Positions 45,143 through 53,265 of a DNA stretch of 53,623 nucleotides are shown here, piece by piece (the first letter of the stretch is position 1; every line of letters begins with the position of its first letter). The stretch comes from Rubritepida flocculans DSM 14296. GTDB taxonomy: Bacteria > Pseudomonadota > Alphaproteobacteria > Acetobacterales > Acetobacteraceae. The notes under the pieces were generated by a model. The model was given only the letters and a program-made list of their open reading frames with translations, made no database searches and was not told where the DNA came from. Location of the stretch: assembly GCF_000425365.1 (NCBI RefSeq), contig NZ_AUDH01000021.1:1-53623 (forward strand), given 5' to 3'. A program made the translations under genes and the position numbers.

Positions 45143-45514
45143 ATGCGCCTCGCCCTGCTGGCCTTCGCGCCCCTGCTCGCCGCCTGCGACGGCCCGACCC
45201 TGGTCGGGGTGGGGGCGGCCAATGTGCTCACCCTCACCCTGGTCGGCCGCACCGTGCCCGACATGGTGGTGAGCGGCGTCTCGGGGCGGGACTGCTCGCT
45301 GGTCCGGCTCGACCGCGGGCAGAGCTATTGCGCGCCGGCCGAACCCCCGCCCGGCCCGCCGCCCTTCTGCACCCGCAGCCTGGGCCATGTGGATTGCTGG
45401 GTGACGCGCCCGCCCGCCATCCCCGCCCAGCGCGGCGTGGTGGACGCGCCGAGCCAGCTCAGCCCCGCCCAGGAGGCGAACCGCACCGCGCACTGGCCGC
45501 TGGGGAATCTCTAG
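45143..45514 (+). CDS. Small hypothetical lipoprotein
   Basis: A 123-residue protein with a lipoprotein leader (MRLALLAFAPLLAAC, Cys15). The mature part has further Cys residues in RDCSLVRL, QSYCAPAE, PFCTRSLG and HVDCW, which could form disulfides, and a Pro-rich middle. The C-terminus RTAHWPLGNL has no known motif. No family is recognised. It sits between the divergent yfgM-like gene and the convergent dihydroorotase-family gene and has no operon partner. Confidence 0.7.
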   Translation: MRLALLAFAPLLAACDGPTLVGVGAANVLTLTLVGRTVPDMVVSGVSGRDCSLVRLDRGQSYCAPAEPPPGPPPFCTRSLGHVDCWVTRPPAIPAQRGVVDAPSQLSPAQEANRTAHWPLGNL

Positions 45515-45521
45515 GCCGCCC

Positions 45522-46838
45522 TCAGCGGAAGGCGATGGGCCGGCCGATGGGCGCGCCCAGCACCTCGCCCTCGCGCATCACCACATGGCCGCGGATGATG
45601 GCGCCCACCGGCCAGCCCTGGCAGCGATGGCCGGCGAAGGGCGTCCAGCCGCAGGGGCTCGCGATCCAGTCCTCGGTGATCTCGCGGCTCGCGGCCATGT
45701 CCACCAGGGTGAAGTCGGCGTCGTAGCCCATGGCGATGCGGCCCTTGTTCACCGCGCCATAGACGCGCGCTGGCCCGGCCGACATCAGATCGGCGAGGCG
45801 CAGCAGGCTCAGCCGGCCCTGGCTCACATGGTCGAGCATCAGCGGCACGAGCGTCTGCACCCCGGTGAGCCCCGCCGCGGTCTCGGGCCAGGGGCGCTCC
45901 TTGGCGGCGCGACTGTGCGGGGCGTGGTCGCTGCCCACCACGTCCACCGTGCCGTTGCGCACCGCCTCCCAGGCGGCCTCCAGGTGGCGGCGGTCGCGGA
46001 TCGGGGGGTTCATCACCGCATAGCCGCCCAGCCGCTCATAGGCCTCGTCGGTCTGGGTGAGGTGGTTGAGCAGCACCTCGACGGTGCAGATGTCCCGGTA
46101 ATCGGCGAGATAGGCCAGCTCCTCGGCGGTGCTCACATGCAGGATGTGCGCGGGGCGGCCCGTCTTGCGCGCCAGCGCCATCAGCCGCTTCGTGCCCAGC
46201 AGGGCGCACTCCACGTCGCGCCAGAGCATGTGGTTGCGGTGGGGCTGGCCGGAGCGGAACTGCCCCTTGCGGGCCTGCAGGCGATACTCGTCCTCCGAAT
46301 GATAGCAGACGCGCCGGCGGCCGGAGCGCATCACCGCCTCGAGGCTCGCATCGTCCTCCACCAGCAGATCCCCGGTGGAGGAGCCGGCGAAGACCTTGAT
46401 GGCGCAGACATTGGGCTCGGCCTCCAGCGCGCCGAGCTCGGCGATGTTGCGCTTGGTGGCGCCCACATAGAGGCCCATGTCGCACCAAGCCCGGCCCTCG
46501 ATATGGGCGCGCTTCCAGGCGAGCTGCGCGGAATCGGTGATGGCGGGGCTGGTGTTGGGCATGTCGAACACCGCGGTCAGCCCGCCCAGCACGGCGGCCC
46601 TGGTGCCGGTGGCGATGGTCTCCACCGCCGGGTCTCCGGGCTCGCGCAGATGGACATGGGCGTCCATCAGCCCAGGCAGCACGTGCAGACGGGCGCAGTC
46701 CAGCTCCTGCTCCGCCTCGGCGCGGCGCAGATCGCCGAGCGCGGCGATGCGCCCTTCGCGCACGCCGATGTCCAGCGGCTCGATCGCCCAGGGCAGCACC
46801 ACCTGGCCGCCGCGCAGGATCAGGTCGTAACGGGCCAT
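45522..46838 (-). CDS. Dihydroorotase-family amidohydrolase
   Basis: A 438-residue cyclic amidohydrolase. The metal site is LMDAHVHLREPG, with MPNTSPAITD, the carbamylated Lys probably in CAIKVFAGSS, HILHVSTAEE and the catalytic Asp in VGSDHAPHSR. This is the class I DHOase / allantoinase-like layout; DHOase forms dihydroorotate in pyrimidine synthesis. No pyrB is adjacent, and many genomes carry several paralogues, so dihydroorotase is likely but hydantoinase or allantoinase are possible. The ATG at 46838 has GGAGGCGGAG upstream. Confidence 0.85.
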   Translation of the reverse strand: MARYDLILRGGQVVLPWAIEPLDIGVREGRIAALGDLRRAEAEQELDCARLHVLPGLMDAHVHLREPGDPAVETIATGTRAAVLGGLTAVFDMPNTSPAITDSAQLAWKRAHIEGRAWCDMGLYVGATKRNIAELGALEAEPNVCAIKVFAGSSTGDLLVEDDASLEAVMRSGRRRVCYHSEDEYRLQARKGQFRSGQPHRNHMLWRDVECALLGTKRLMALARKTGRPAHILHVSTAEELAYLADYRDICTVEVLLNHLTQTDEAYERLGGYAVMNPPIRDRRHLEAAWEAVRNGTVDVVGSDHAPHSRAAKERPWPETAAGLTGVQTLVPLMLDHVSQGRLSLLRLADLMSAGPARVYGAVNKGRIAMGYDADFTLVDMAASREITEDWIASPCGWTPFAGHRCQGWPVGAIIRGHVVMREGEVLGAPIGRPIAFR

Positions 46839-47184
46839 CTCCGCCTCCTTCGCTCGCGCCCAGTCTGGCACCGCGGCGCGAGGCTGGACAGGCGGGCGGA
46901 TCGGGGCGAAGCGCTCTGGGCTGGTGCCTTCCTGCCCGGGCCGAGCCGGTTTCGGTGGGCGGGGAGGCGGTGGCCGCCACCCTGCGCCGCTTGCGCAAAG
47001 GCGCGCCGCCCGAGGCGGCGTCGGCGGTCGCGCCGCCCCTTCGCCGCACGAGGACGCCAGGCGCGGGGCGTCGGCCGGCCCGGTCGGAGGAAGGGCCGGG
47101 TGGCATGACTCGGGCTGTGCCGCGCGGCCGCGGCCTGAGCCTGGGGCGGTTCCGCCCCGGCCCATCCTGCGCTAGCCCCGGGGC
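46839..47184. other. 346-base spacer without a convincing gene
   Basis: The divergent spacer between the dihydroorotase-family and O-antigen ligase genes must contain both promoters, but no clear boxes were found. It has a 7-bp hairpin CGCCGCC-CGA-GGCGGCG (47004-47020) and several GC-rich inverted repeats. An open plus-strand frame here reads with strongly Arg/Pro/Ala-biased codons and lacks a Shine-Dalgarno, so it is not called as a gene. Confidence 0.5.
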
Positions 47185-48411
47185 GTGCTCACCCCCCGCC
47201 CCGCCCTGCCGCTGCTCGTCGCCCTCGCCATCCTGCCCCTGGGCGCGGTGCTGCAGTTCCGCGCCATCGCGCCCGGCGCGACGGTCGCGCTGCTGCTCAC
47301 GGTGCTGGCCGCGCGGCTGGCGAAGGGAAGCTGGCCCTGGCCGCGCGGGGCGCTGCCTGTCGCCGCGCTGGGGCTCGTCGCCTGGCTCACCCTCTCCGCC
47401 CTCTGGGCGCCCGAGCCCTGGCGCGTTCTCGACCTCGGGCTGCGGCTCGCGGCCTTCATGCTGCTGGGGGCCATGGCGGCCCGGGCGTTGTCGGAGCTGC
47501 CGCCCGAACGCCTCGCGCCCCTGCCCTGGGTGCTGGCGGGGGGCCTCGCCGCGGGGGCTCTCGCCGCCCTGGCCGACCAGGCCTCGGGCCATGCGTTGCG
47601 CGCCGCCGCGCGCGGATGGACAGAGATTCCCTGGCGGATCGTCTTCGGGCTGAAGCCCGCCGTCTCGGTGCTGGCGGTGCTGCTGCCGCTCGCGGTCTTC
47701 GCCCCTGCCCTGCCGCGGCTGCTGCGGGCGGGGCTCGCCGCGCTCGGCCTCGCCGCGGCCTTCGCGCTGCCGGCGGAGTCCGCACGCCTCGCCATGGTCG
47801 CCGGGCTTCTGCTTGGCCTCGCGGCCCGGGCGGCCGGCTCCTGGGTGGCGCGCGCGCTGGGCGGGGCGCTGGCGCTGGGCGTGCTGGCGGCGCCGTGGCT
47901 GATGGCGGGCGCGCTGGCGCTGCTGCCCTCGCTGGAGCGCCTGCCGCCCTCCGCCGCCCATCGCGTGCTGACCTGGGATTTCGTGCTGGAGCGCATCGCC
48001 GAGAAACCCCTGCTGGGCTGGGGCGCGGAGGCGAGCCGCGTGATCCCCGGCGGGCGCGACGGCTTCGACGAGGCCCGCCTCTCCCGCTTCGGCCTGACCA
48101 GCGAGAGCAGCCGCGCCTGGTTCGCCCGGCCCGAGGCGCAGGCGCTGCCGCTGCACCCGCACAACATGGCCCTGCAGCTCTGGCTCGATCTCGGCCTGCC
48201 CGGGGCGCTGCTGGGGGCGGCGCTGGCCTGGCTGCTCGGGGTGGCGGCGGCGCGCGCGAGGCCGCCCGCCGCCGCCACCGGCGCCCTCGCGGCGGCGATC
48301 ATGGTCGGGCTGCTGAGCTACGGCGCCTGGCAGGAGTGGTGGATCGGGCTCATGCTGCTGCTCGTGGCCGCCCTCGCCGCGGGCAGCCGCATCACTTCTG
48401 GAAAGGGTTGA
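47185..48411 (+). CDS. O-antigen ligase/polymerase family membrane protein
   Basis: A 408-residue inner-membrane protein with about 10-11 helices and one long periplasmic loop (about residues 250-330) with EKPLLGWGAEASRVIPGG and HPHNMALQLWLDLGLPGALLG, the conserved Wzy_C/WaaL pattern in which HPHN carries the catalytic His. These proteins attach or polymerise lipid-linked glycan in the periplasm. It starts with GTG at 47185. Its 3' end overlaps the converging oxygenase gene by 20 bases. The neighbouring GT4 and GT9 genes suggest LPS or surface glycan assembly. Confidence 0.88.
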   Translation: MLTPRPALPLLVALAILPLGAVLQFRAIAPGATVALLLTVLAARLAKGSWPWPRGALPVAALGLVAWLTLSALWAPEPWRVLDLGLRLAAFMLLGAMAARALSELPPERLAPLPWVLAGGLAAGALAALADQASGHALRAAARGWTEIPWRIVFGLKPAVSVLAVLLPLAVFAPALPRLLRAGLAALGLAAAFALPAESARLAMVAGLLLGLAARAAGSWVARALGGALALGVLAAPWLMAGALALLPSLERLPPSAAHRVLTWDFVLERIAEKPLLGWGAEASRVIPGGRDGFDEARLSRFGLTSESSRAWFARPEAQALPLHPHNMALQLWLDLGLPGALLGAALAWLLGVAAARARPPAAATGALAAAIMVGLLSYGAWQEWWIGLMLLLVAALAAGSRITSGKG

Positions 48412-49048
48412 GCCGCTTCAGCCAGAGCTGCAGCCTGCCCCGGTTCTCCTTGCGGTCCAGCGCCTCCTGCGAGATCAGGAAGGTGGTCTGGATCACGAAG
48501 CGCTCTCCCGCGAAGGGCGGGTGGCCGTGCCAGGAGTTCTCGGTGCGCTTGAAGGCGAAGAAATGCCCCGAGAGCGGCGGCACCTCGGTCACGTAGTCGT
48601 CCATGTCGCGCTCGTTGCGCAGCACGCGGATGCAGCCGGCGCTGCTGCGGTCCCACTCCGCGTTCAGGTAGAGCAGCGCGGTGCAGATCTTGGACCTGCT
48701 GTCGTTGTGGATCGGCCCGTCCGAGAGCTGGGAGAGGCGGCGCACCGTGATCATGCGCGGCTTGTCGGTCAGGTCGAGGCCGAGCTTCTCCGACAGGATT
48801 TCGGCCAGCTCCGCGCTCTCCAGGTCGCGCAGGATGGCGTCATAGGCCCCCCGGCGCGGCAGCTTGGAGGAGGGCAGGTAGCCCGATTGCTGGATGTCCG
48901 GGTAATCGGCGCGGATGGCGGCCGCCTGCGCCTCCGTCACGCAGCCGGAGGCGACGATGTGCGGATAGGGGTCGCTGCGCGGCGGGGCGGCGCGCAGCGC
49001 GTCGAAGTTGAACAGGCGTGCGCCGGGCTGGGGCTGGAAGCCGTCCAT
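48392..49048 (-). CDS. 2-oxoglutarate/Fe(II)-dependent oxygenase family protein
   Basis: A 218-residue protein with the double-stranded beta-helix oxygenase pattern: HxD in GPIHNDSRSK (about residue 114), the distal His in SWHGHPPF, and the 2OG-binding Arg in GERFVIQTTF. The first part (PYPHIVASGCVTEAQAAAIRADYP) resembles oxygenases found in surface-polysaccharide loci. It could hydroxylate a sugar, lipid or protein; the target is unknown. ATG at 49048 has GGAGGCG upstream. It lies 29 bases after the GT4 gene on the same strand and converges on the O-antigen ligase gene. Confidence 0.82.
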   Translation of the reverse strand: MDGFQPQPGARLFNFDALRAAPPRSDPYPHIVASGCVTEAQAAAIRADYPDIQQSGYLPSSKLPRRGAYDAILRDLESAELAEILSEKLGLDLTDKPRMITVRRLSQLSDGPIHNDSRSKICTALLYLNAEWDRSSAGCIRVLRNERDMDDYVTEVPPLSGHFFAFKRTENSWHGHPPFAGERFVIQTTFLISQEALDRKENRGRLQLWLKRLNPFQK

Positions 49049-49077
49049 GGATCGCCTCCTTCGGAACCGCGCCCCGC

Positions 49078-50190
49078 CTACTCCCGCGGGGCGGGCGGCG
49101 CAAGCAAGGCCTCGTAGCGCGGCAGCAGATGCTCCCACAGGAAGCGCGCGCGCACCCGCGCGGCGGCGGCCTCGCCCATGGCGCGGCGGCGGGCGGGGTC
49201 GTCGAGCAGGGCCGCGAGGCCTTGGGCCACCGCCGCGGCGTCCGCCCCGTCGCAGAGCAGGCCGGTCACGCCATGCTCCACCGCATCCTCCGCCCCCCCT
49301 TCGCGGCCGGCGAGGGAGGGGCAGCCATGCCAGGCCGCCTCCAGATAGACGATGCCGAAGCCCTCCACCGAGGCGCCCTCGCGCCGGGCGGGCATGGCGA
49401 AGAGATCGGCCTCGGCCAGCAGCGCGGCCTTCTCCTCCTCGTCCACGCGGCCCAGGAAATGCACCCGCCCCTCCACCCCGGCGGCGCGGAGGTGCTTCTC
49501 GAGGCGCGGCCGGTCCTCGCCCTCGCCCGCGATGGCATAGGCGAGGCCGGGATGGCGCGCGGCGAGGCCAGGCAGCGCCGCGATCACCCGGTCGATGCCC
49601 TTGCGGTCCTCGAGGCGCGAGACGGTGGCGATCAGCGGCCCGGGCCCGACCCGCGCGCGCAGCCGCGCCCGCGCCTCGGCCGAGGGGGCGGGCTGGGGCG
49701 CGATGGGCGGCGGGATGATCTCCACCCGCGCCCCGGGTGCCAGATGGGGCGCGATCTGCGCCGCGGTGTGGCGGGAGTTCGCCACCACCACCGTCGCCTT
49801 GGCCAGCGCCCGGCGGATGCGGAAGGCCCGGCGCGGCGAGGGGCGGGGCGGGAACTCCATGCCATGCGCCAGCACGATCACCGGCGCGCGGGTGGCGGGC
49901 AGGATCAGCGCGCTCTTCCAGGAATCGCAGATCACGCCGCGCAGCGCGGGGTCGCCGAGCAGGGGGCGCATGGCCCAGGCCTTCATCCAGGAGCGGAAGG
50001 GCCAGAGCGCGGCGAAGCGGTGCAGCCCGGCATAGGGGTGGCCCGAAAGCTCGACGAGGCCGCGCCCGCGGATGCGGTGGGCGAAGACATGCACCGGCTC
50101 GCGCGCCGCCAGCCGCTCCGCGAGGCCGCCCATCAGCACGGGAATCCCCCCCGTGTCGGGCGGGAAGTTGTGGGTGGCGACGAGGATCAC
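49078..50190 (-). CDS. GT4-family glycosyltransferase
   Basis: A 370-residue GT-B retaining glycosyltransferase. HNFPPDTGGIPVLMGGLAERL is the acceptor-side glycine loop, VANSRHTAAQI and TVSRLEDRKGIDRVI begin the nucleotide-sugar domain, and the EX7E motif lies in EGFGIVYLEAAWHG. It probably adds a hexose to LPS core or a surface glycan. The GTG start overlaps the stop of the GT9 gene by four bases, so both are co-translated. Confidence 0.92.
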   Translation of the reverse strand: MILVATHNFPPDTGGIPVLMGGLAERLAAREPVHVFAHRIRGRGLVELSGHPYAGLHRFAALWPFRSWMKAWAMRPLLGDPALRGVICDSWKSALILPATRAPVIVLAHGMEFPPRPSPRRAFRIRRALAKATVVVANSRHTAAQIAPHLAPGARVEIIPPPIAPQPAPSAEARARLRARVGPGPLIATVSRLEDRKGIDRVIAALPGLAARHPGLAYAIAGEGEDRPRLEKHLRAAGVEGRVHFLGRVDEEEKAALLAEADLFAMPARREGASVEGFGIVYLEAAWHGCPSLAGREGGAEDAVEHGVTGLLCDGADAAAVAQGLAALLDDPARRRAMGEAAAARVRARFLWEHLLPRYEALLAPPAPRE

Positions 50191-51119
50191 GCCGGGTCGG
50201 TCGCCGGTTCGGGCGCGGGGGCGAGCAGCGCCTCCGCCGCCTGCACCACCTGCGCGACCGAAAGGCGGTGCATCGGCGTGGCACCCGGCGGCCCCTTGGC
50301 CAGCACCGCCCGCGCGCGCGGGCCGACCGGGGCGTATTCGCTCGCGAGCGTCGGGCCGAACAGGCCGAGGGTGGGCGCACCGCAGGCCGCGGCCAGGTGC
50401 ATCAGCCCCGAATCATTGCCCACATAGAGCGCGGCGCGGCTCAGCACCGCCGCCACCTGCGGCAGCGCGGCGAGCCGGCCCACGAGATCCACAGCCCCGG
50501 GCAGGGCGGCGAGCAGGGGGGCGGCCATCTCGCGCTCCTGCGCGCCCGGCCCGCCCAGCACCGCCACCGCCGCCCCCGCCAGCACCCCGCCCGGGGCGGT
50601 CAGCGCCTGGGCGAGCTGGACGAAGCGCTCGGCGGGCCAGATCTTGCCGCGCCCGCTCGCCGTGGGCCCGAGGACGAGCAGCGGCCCCCCGGGCAGAAGC
50701 GGGGCCACCGCCGCCGCATCCTCCGGCGCGAACCAGGCCACGGGGCGCGGCGCGGGGGTCACGCCCAGCGTCTCGGCGATGTGCAGGATGCGGTGGCCCG
50801 GCCGCCGCCCGCCGCGCTTGATCGCCCGCCGCCGCGCCGGCACCGTCCAGGCGAAGGCCGAGCCGCGCAGATCCACCACCAGGTCCCAGCGCCGGAAGGC
50901 GGTGGCGAGCCAGAGATCCCGCCAATGCCGGGCGAGGCCGCGCTTGACCATCACGATGGTCCGCTCCCGGTTCGGCATCCGCGCGAAGAGCCCCTCGGCC
51001 AGGGGCCCGCAGGCGATGGTGATCCGCGCCTCGGGATGGGTGCGGAGCAGGTGGTCGAGCAGCCCGGTGGAGAGCACGGCGTCGCCGAGCCGGGTGGAGG
51101 TGACGAACAGGATGCGCAC
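50187..51119 (-). CDS. GT9-family glycosyltransferase (heptosyltransferase-like)
   Basis: A 310-residue GT-B enzyme of the ADP-heptose:LPS heptosyltransferase family. ILFVTSTRLGDAVLSTGLLDHL is the N-terminal signature, VLGPTASGRGKIWPAERFV is the donor-domain block, and YVGNDSGLMHLAAACGAPT carries the conserved Asp. It should act on LPS core in the cytoplasm at the inner membrane. The start is GTG at 51119 with a weak Shine-Dalgarno. It is divergent from ygfZ. Confidence 0.92.
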   Translation of the reverse strand: MRILFVTSTRLGDAVLSTGLLDHLLRTHPEARITIACGPLAEGLFARMPNRERTIVMVKRGLARHWRDLWLATAFRRWDLVVDLRGSAFAWTVPARRRAIKRGGRRPGHRILHIAETLGVTPAPRPVAWFAPEDAAAVAPLLPGGPLLVLGPTASGRGKIWPAERFVQLAQALTAPGGVLAGAAVAVLGGPGAQEREMAAPLLAALPGAVDLVGRLAALPQVAAVLSRAALYVGNDSGLMHLAAACGAPTLGLFGPTLASEYAPVGPRARAVLAKGPPGATPMHRLSVAQVVQAAEALLAPAPEPATDPA

Positions 51120-51178
51120 GGCCGCCGCCTAGCACGGCCGGGCTTGAGGCGGGAACGCCCGGCCCCGATATCCGCCCC

Positions 51179-51991
51179 ATGCCAGTCGCCTTTCTTCCGG
51201 GCCGCGCCCTGCTCACCGTCTCGGGCGAGGACCGCGTCGCCTTGCTCCAGGGGCTCGTCTCCAACGACGTCACCCGCGCCGCCGAGGGGGTGTGGGCCGC
51301 GCTGCTCACGCCCCAGGGCAAGTGGCGGGCCGACTTCTTCCTCCATGAGCGCGAGGGCGCGCTCTGGCTCGACGTCGAGGCCGGCCAGGCGGAGATGATC
51401 CGCGCGGCCCTCGCGCGCTTCCGCCTGCGCTCCAGGGTCGCGATCGAGGCCGCCCCGGGGCGCGTCTGGGCCGGCTGGGGCGGGGCGCCCATGCCGCCGC
51501 AGGCTTTCCGCGACCCCCGCCACCCGCTGGCCGGCTGGCGCGGCGCGGCCCCCGAGGGCGCCGAGGCCGACGCCGAGGAGGCCGACTATGACGCCCATCG
51601 CCTGGCCCTCGGCCTGCCCGATGGCTCGCGCGACATGGAGGCCGAGAGCTCGGTGCTGCTCGAGGCCGGCTTCGACGAGCTGAACGGCGTCTCCTGGACC
51701 AAGGGCTGCTACATGGGCCAGGAGCTGACGGCGCGCACCAAGTATCGCGGCCTCGTCAAGCGCCGCCTCGTGCCCGTGCGGGTGGAGGGGCCGCTGCCGC
51801 CGCGCGGCGCGCCCATCACCGGCCCGGACGGCGCGGAGTGCGGCCAGATGCGCTCGGGCCGCGGCGCGCGGGGCCTTGCTCTGCTGCGACTCGAGGCGCT
51901 GCGGGCGGGGGCGCCGCTCTCCTGCGGCGAGGCGCGGCTGACCCCCGATATCCCCGCCTGGATGCGCCTGCCCGAGCCGAGCCATGCCTGA
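51179..51991 (+). CDS. ygfZ: YgfZ/CAF17-family folate-binding Fe-S assembly protein
   Basis: A 270-residue relative of aminomethyltransferase that supports maturation of some Fe-S proteins. The C-terminal signature KGCYMGQELTARTKYRGLVKR contains the conserved Cys, and LQGLVSNDVTRA is the typical N-terminal block. The ATG at 51179 begins a single gene divergent from the GT9 gene. Length matches alphaproteobacterial members. Confidence 0.93.
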   Translation: MPVAFLPGRALLTVSGEDRVALLQGLVSNDVTRAAEGVWAALLTPQGKWRADFFLHEREGALWLDVEAGQAEMIRAALARFRLRSRVAIEAAPGRVWAGWGGAPMPPQAFRDPRHPLAGWRGAAPEGAEADAEEADYDAHRLALGLPDGSRDMEAESSVLLEAGFDELNGVSWTKGCYMGQELTARTKYRGLVKRRLVPVRVEGPLPPRGAPITGPDGAECGQMRSGRGARGLALLRLEALRAGAPLSCGEARLTPDIPAWMRLPEPSHA

Positions 51992-52067
51992 GCCGGAGAC
52001 CGCCACCACCCCGGCCTGCCGGCGGGGCGTAAGGGCTCCTTAAGCGCCCCGGGGCGAGAAGGGGGGC

Positions 52068-52820
52068 GTGGAACCCGTCAGCGCCTCCGGCGGCGTCACC
52101 GCCGCCCGCCCCCGCCAGAGCGCCGCCGCGGGCCGCTTCGACCTCGCCCTTGCCCGGGCGAGCGAGCCGCGGCCCCAGCCCGCCCGCCCGCTGTCGGGCA
52201 TCGGCCCCGCGCCGCGCGCCTGGGAGGCCGCGCAGAACCCCGAATTCCGCCAGCGCATCGCCGAGGCGGAGCGCAGCGCCGAGCACGCGCGCCACGGCTA
52301 CGGGCAGCGCAACCCGAGCTCCGGCGCGCTGGGGCGCTACCAGTTCCTGCCGAGCACCTTGTTCGACATCGGCTGGAAGACGGCCGATGGCCGCTGGAGC
52401 TCGATCGCCCAGCGCCATGGCGTGAACAGCGAGGCCGATTTCCTCGCCAACCCCGAGGCGCAGGAGGCGGCGATGAGCGCCTTCCTGCGCCGCGTGGAGG
52501 TGCAGATCGAGCGCAACGGCGCGCTGGCGCGCCAGGGCCAGCGCCTGCGCGGGCTGAACGGGGAGGAGATCGCGCTCACCGAATCGGGGCTGGTGGCGGC
52601 CGCGCATCGGCGCGGGGCGGGCACCCTCGCCCGGTATCTCGCGCACCGCGCCAACACGCCCGATGCGCCGCTCAGCGCGCGCGAGCGCGCCGCCTTCCAG
52701 CAGGTGGAGCGCCGGCTGCTCGACTTCCAGCAGGTGGCCTATGCCTCGATGCGCGGCACGCCCGCCCCCGGGCCGGCGCGGGCGCTCGCCCAGGCGGGCG
52801 GAACGGCGGCGGGGGGCTGA
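52068..52820 (+). CDS. Lysozyme-fold (transglycosylase-like) hypothetical protein
   Basis: A 250-residue protein with no signal peptide. After a Pro/Ala-rich N-terminus (to about residue 65), NPSSGALGRYQFLPSTLFDIGW resembles the substrate-cleft segment of lytic transglycosylases and phage lysozymes, and ESGLVAAAHRRGAGTLARYL resembles their C-terminal helix pair. The catalytic Glu would be expected about 15 residues before the SSGALG segment; AEAERSAEHA offers candidates but the usual ESG context is absent. GTG at 52068 is preceded by GAAGGGGG. It may be a flagellar or secretion-linked muramidase, but this is inference. Confidence 0.68.
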   Translation: MEPVSASGGVTAARPRQSAAAGRFDLALARASEPRPQPARPLSGIGPAPRAWEAAQNPEFRQRIAEAERSAEHARHGYGQRNPSSGALGRYQFLPSTLFDIGWKTADGRWSSIAQRHGVNSEADFLANPEAQEAAMSAFLRRVEVQIERNGALARQGQRLRGLNGEEIALTESGLVAAAHRRGAGTLARYLAHRANTPDAPLSARERAAFQQVERRLLDFQQVAYASMRGTPAPGPARALAQAGGTAAGG

Positions 52821-52823
52821 TAG

Positions 52824-52844
52824 GGCCGGCCTTCTTGCCGGACC
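52824..52844 (+). terminator. Possible terminator hairpin after the lysozyme-fold gene
   Basis: GGCCGGC and GCCGGACC pair as five plus two base pairs with one bulged A and a CTTCTT loop, four bases past the stop codon. No T run follows, so it is a weak candidate. Confidence 0.35.
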
Positions 52845-52974
52845 TCCCGCACATGCCGGCTTGCCGCGCCCCAAGGCGGCTGGCCGCGTCGGCGCGCGGC
52901 TAGGCGGCGGCCTGCCGCCCCGGCGCCAGCCCGTGCTTGCGGGGCCTCGGGGGCCTCAGCGTAAGATCGCGCGC

Positions 52975-53265
52975 ATGAAGGCCTTCATCGCCCTGCCCAG
53001 CCTGTTCCTGCTCGCCCTGCCGCTCTTCGGCGCCCCTCCGGCCGGAGCCCAGGCGCCGACGCCGGCCATGACGCCGGCCGAGGCCTATCAGCGCGGCTGC
53101 GCCGAATGCCACCGGCGCGAGAGCTCCGTCCTGCGGGCCATCCCCGCCCGCCCGGAGGCCGAGCGCCGCGCCTGGATCGAGCGTTTCATGGCCCAGCACC
53201 CCTGCGCCTGCGACGAGGCGCGGCCGCTGATCGTGGACTACCTGCTGGAGCGGACGCGGCGCTGA
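52975..53265 (+). CDS. Small monohaem c-type cytochrome-like protein
   Basis: A 96-residue protein with a clear signal peptide (IALPSLFLLALPLFGAPPAGA, cleavage after about residue 26). The mature part has one CAECH haem-binding motif near its N-terminus (YQRGCAECHRRESS) and two further Cys in HPCACDEA, which might form a disulfide. At about 70 mature residues it is close to the smallest class I cytochromes; no clear distal Met ligand is seen. The partner is unknown. The ATG lacks a strong Shine-Dalgarno, but the leader supports it. Confidence 0.75.
   Translation: MKAFIALPSLFLLALPLFGAPPAGAQAPTPAMTPAEAYQRGCAECHRRESSVLRAIPARPEAERRAWIERFMAQHPCACDEARPLIVDYLLERTRR

Noticed and set aside
46955-47184. 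Open plus-strand frame before the O-antigen ligase gene
   Set aside because: It is Arg/Pro/Ala-rich, has no ribosome binding site, and continues out of frame into the ligase gene.
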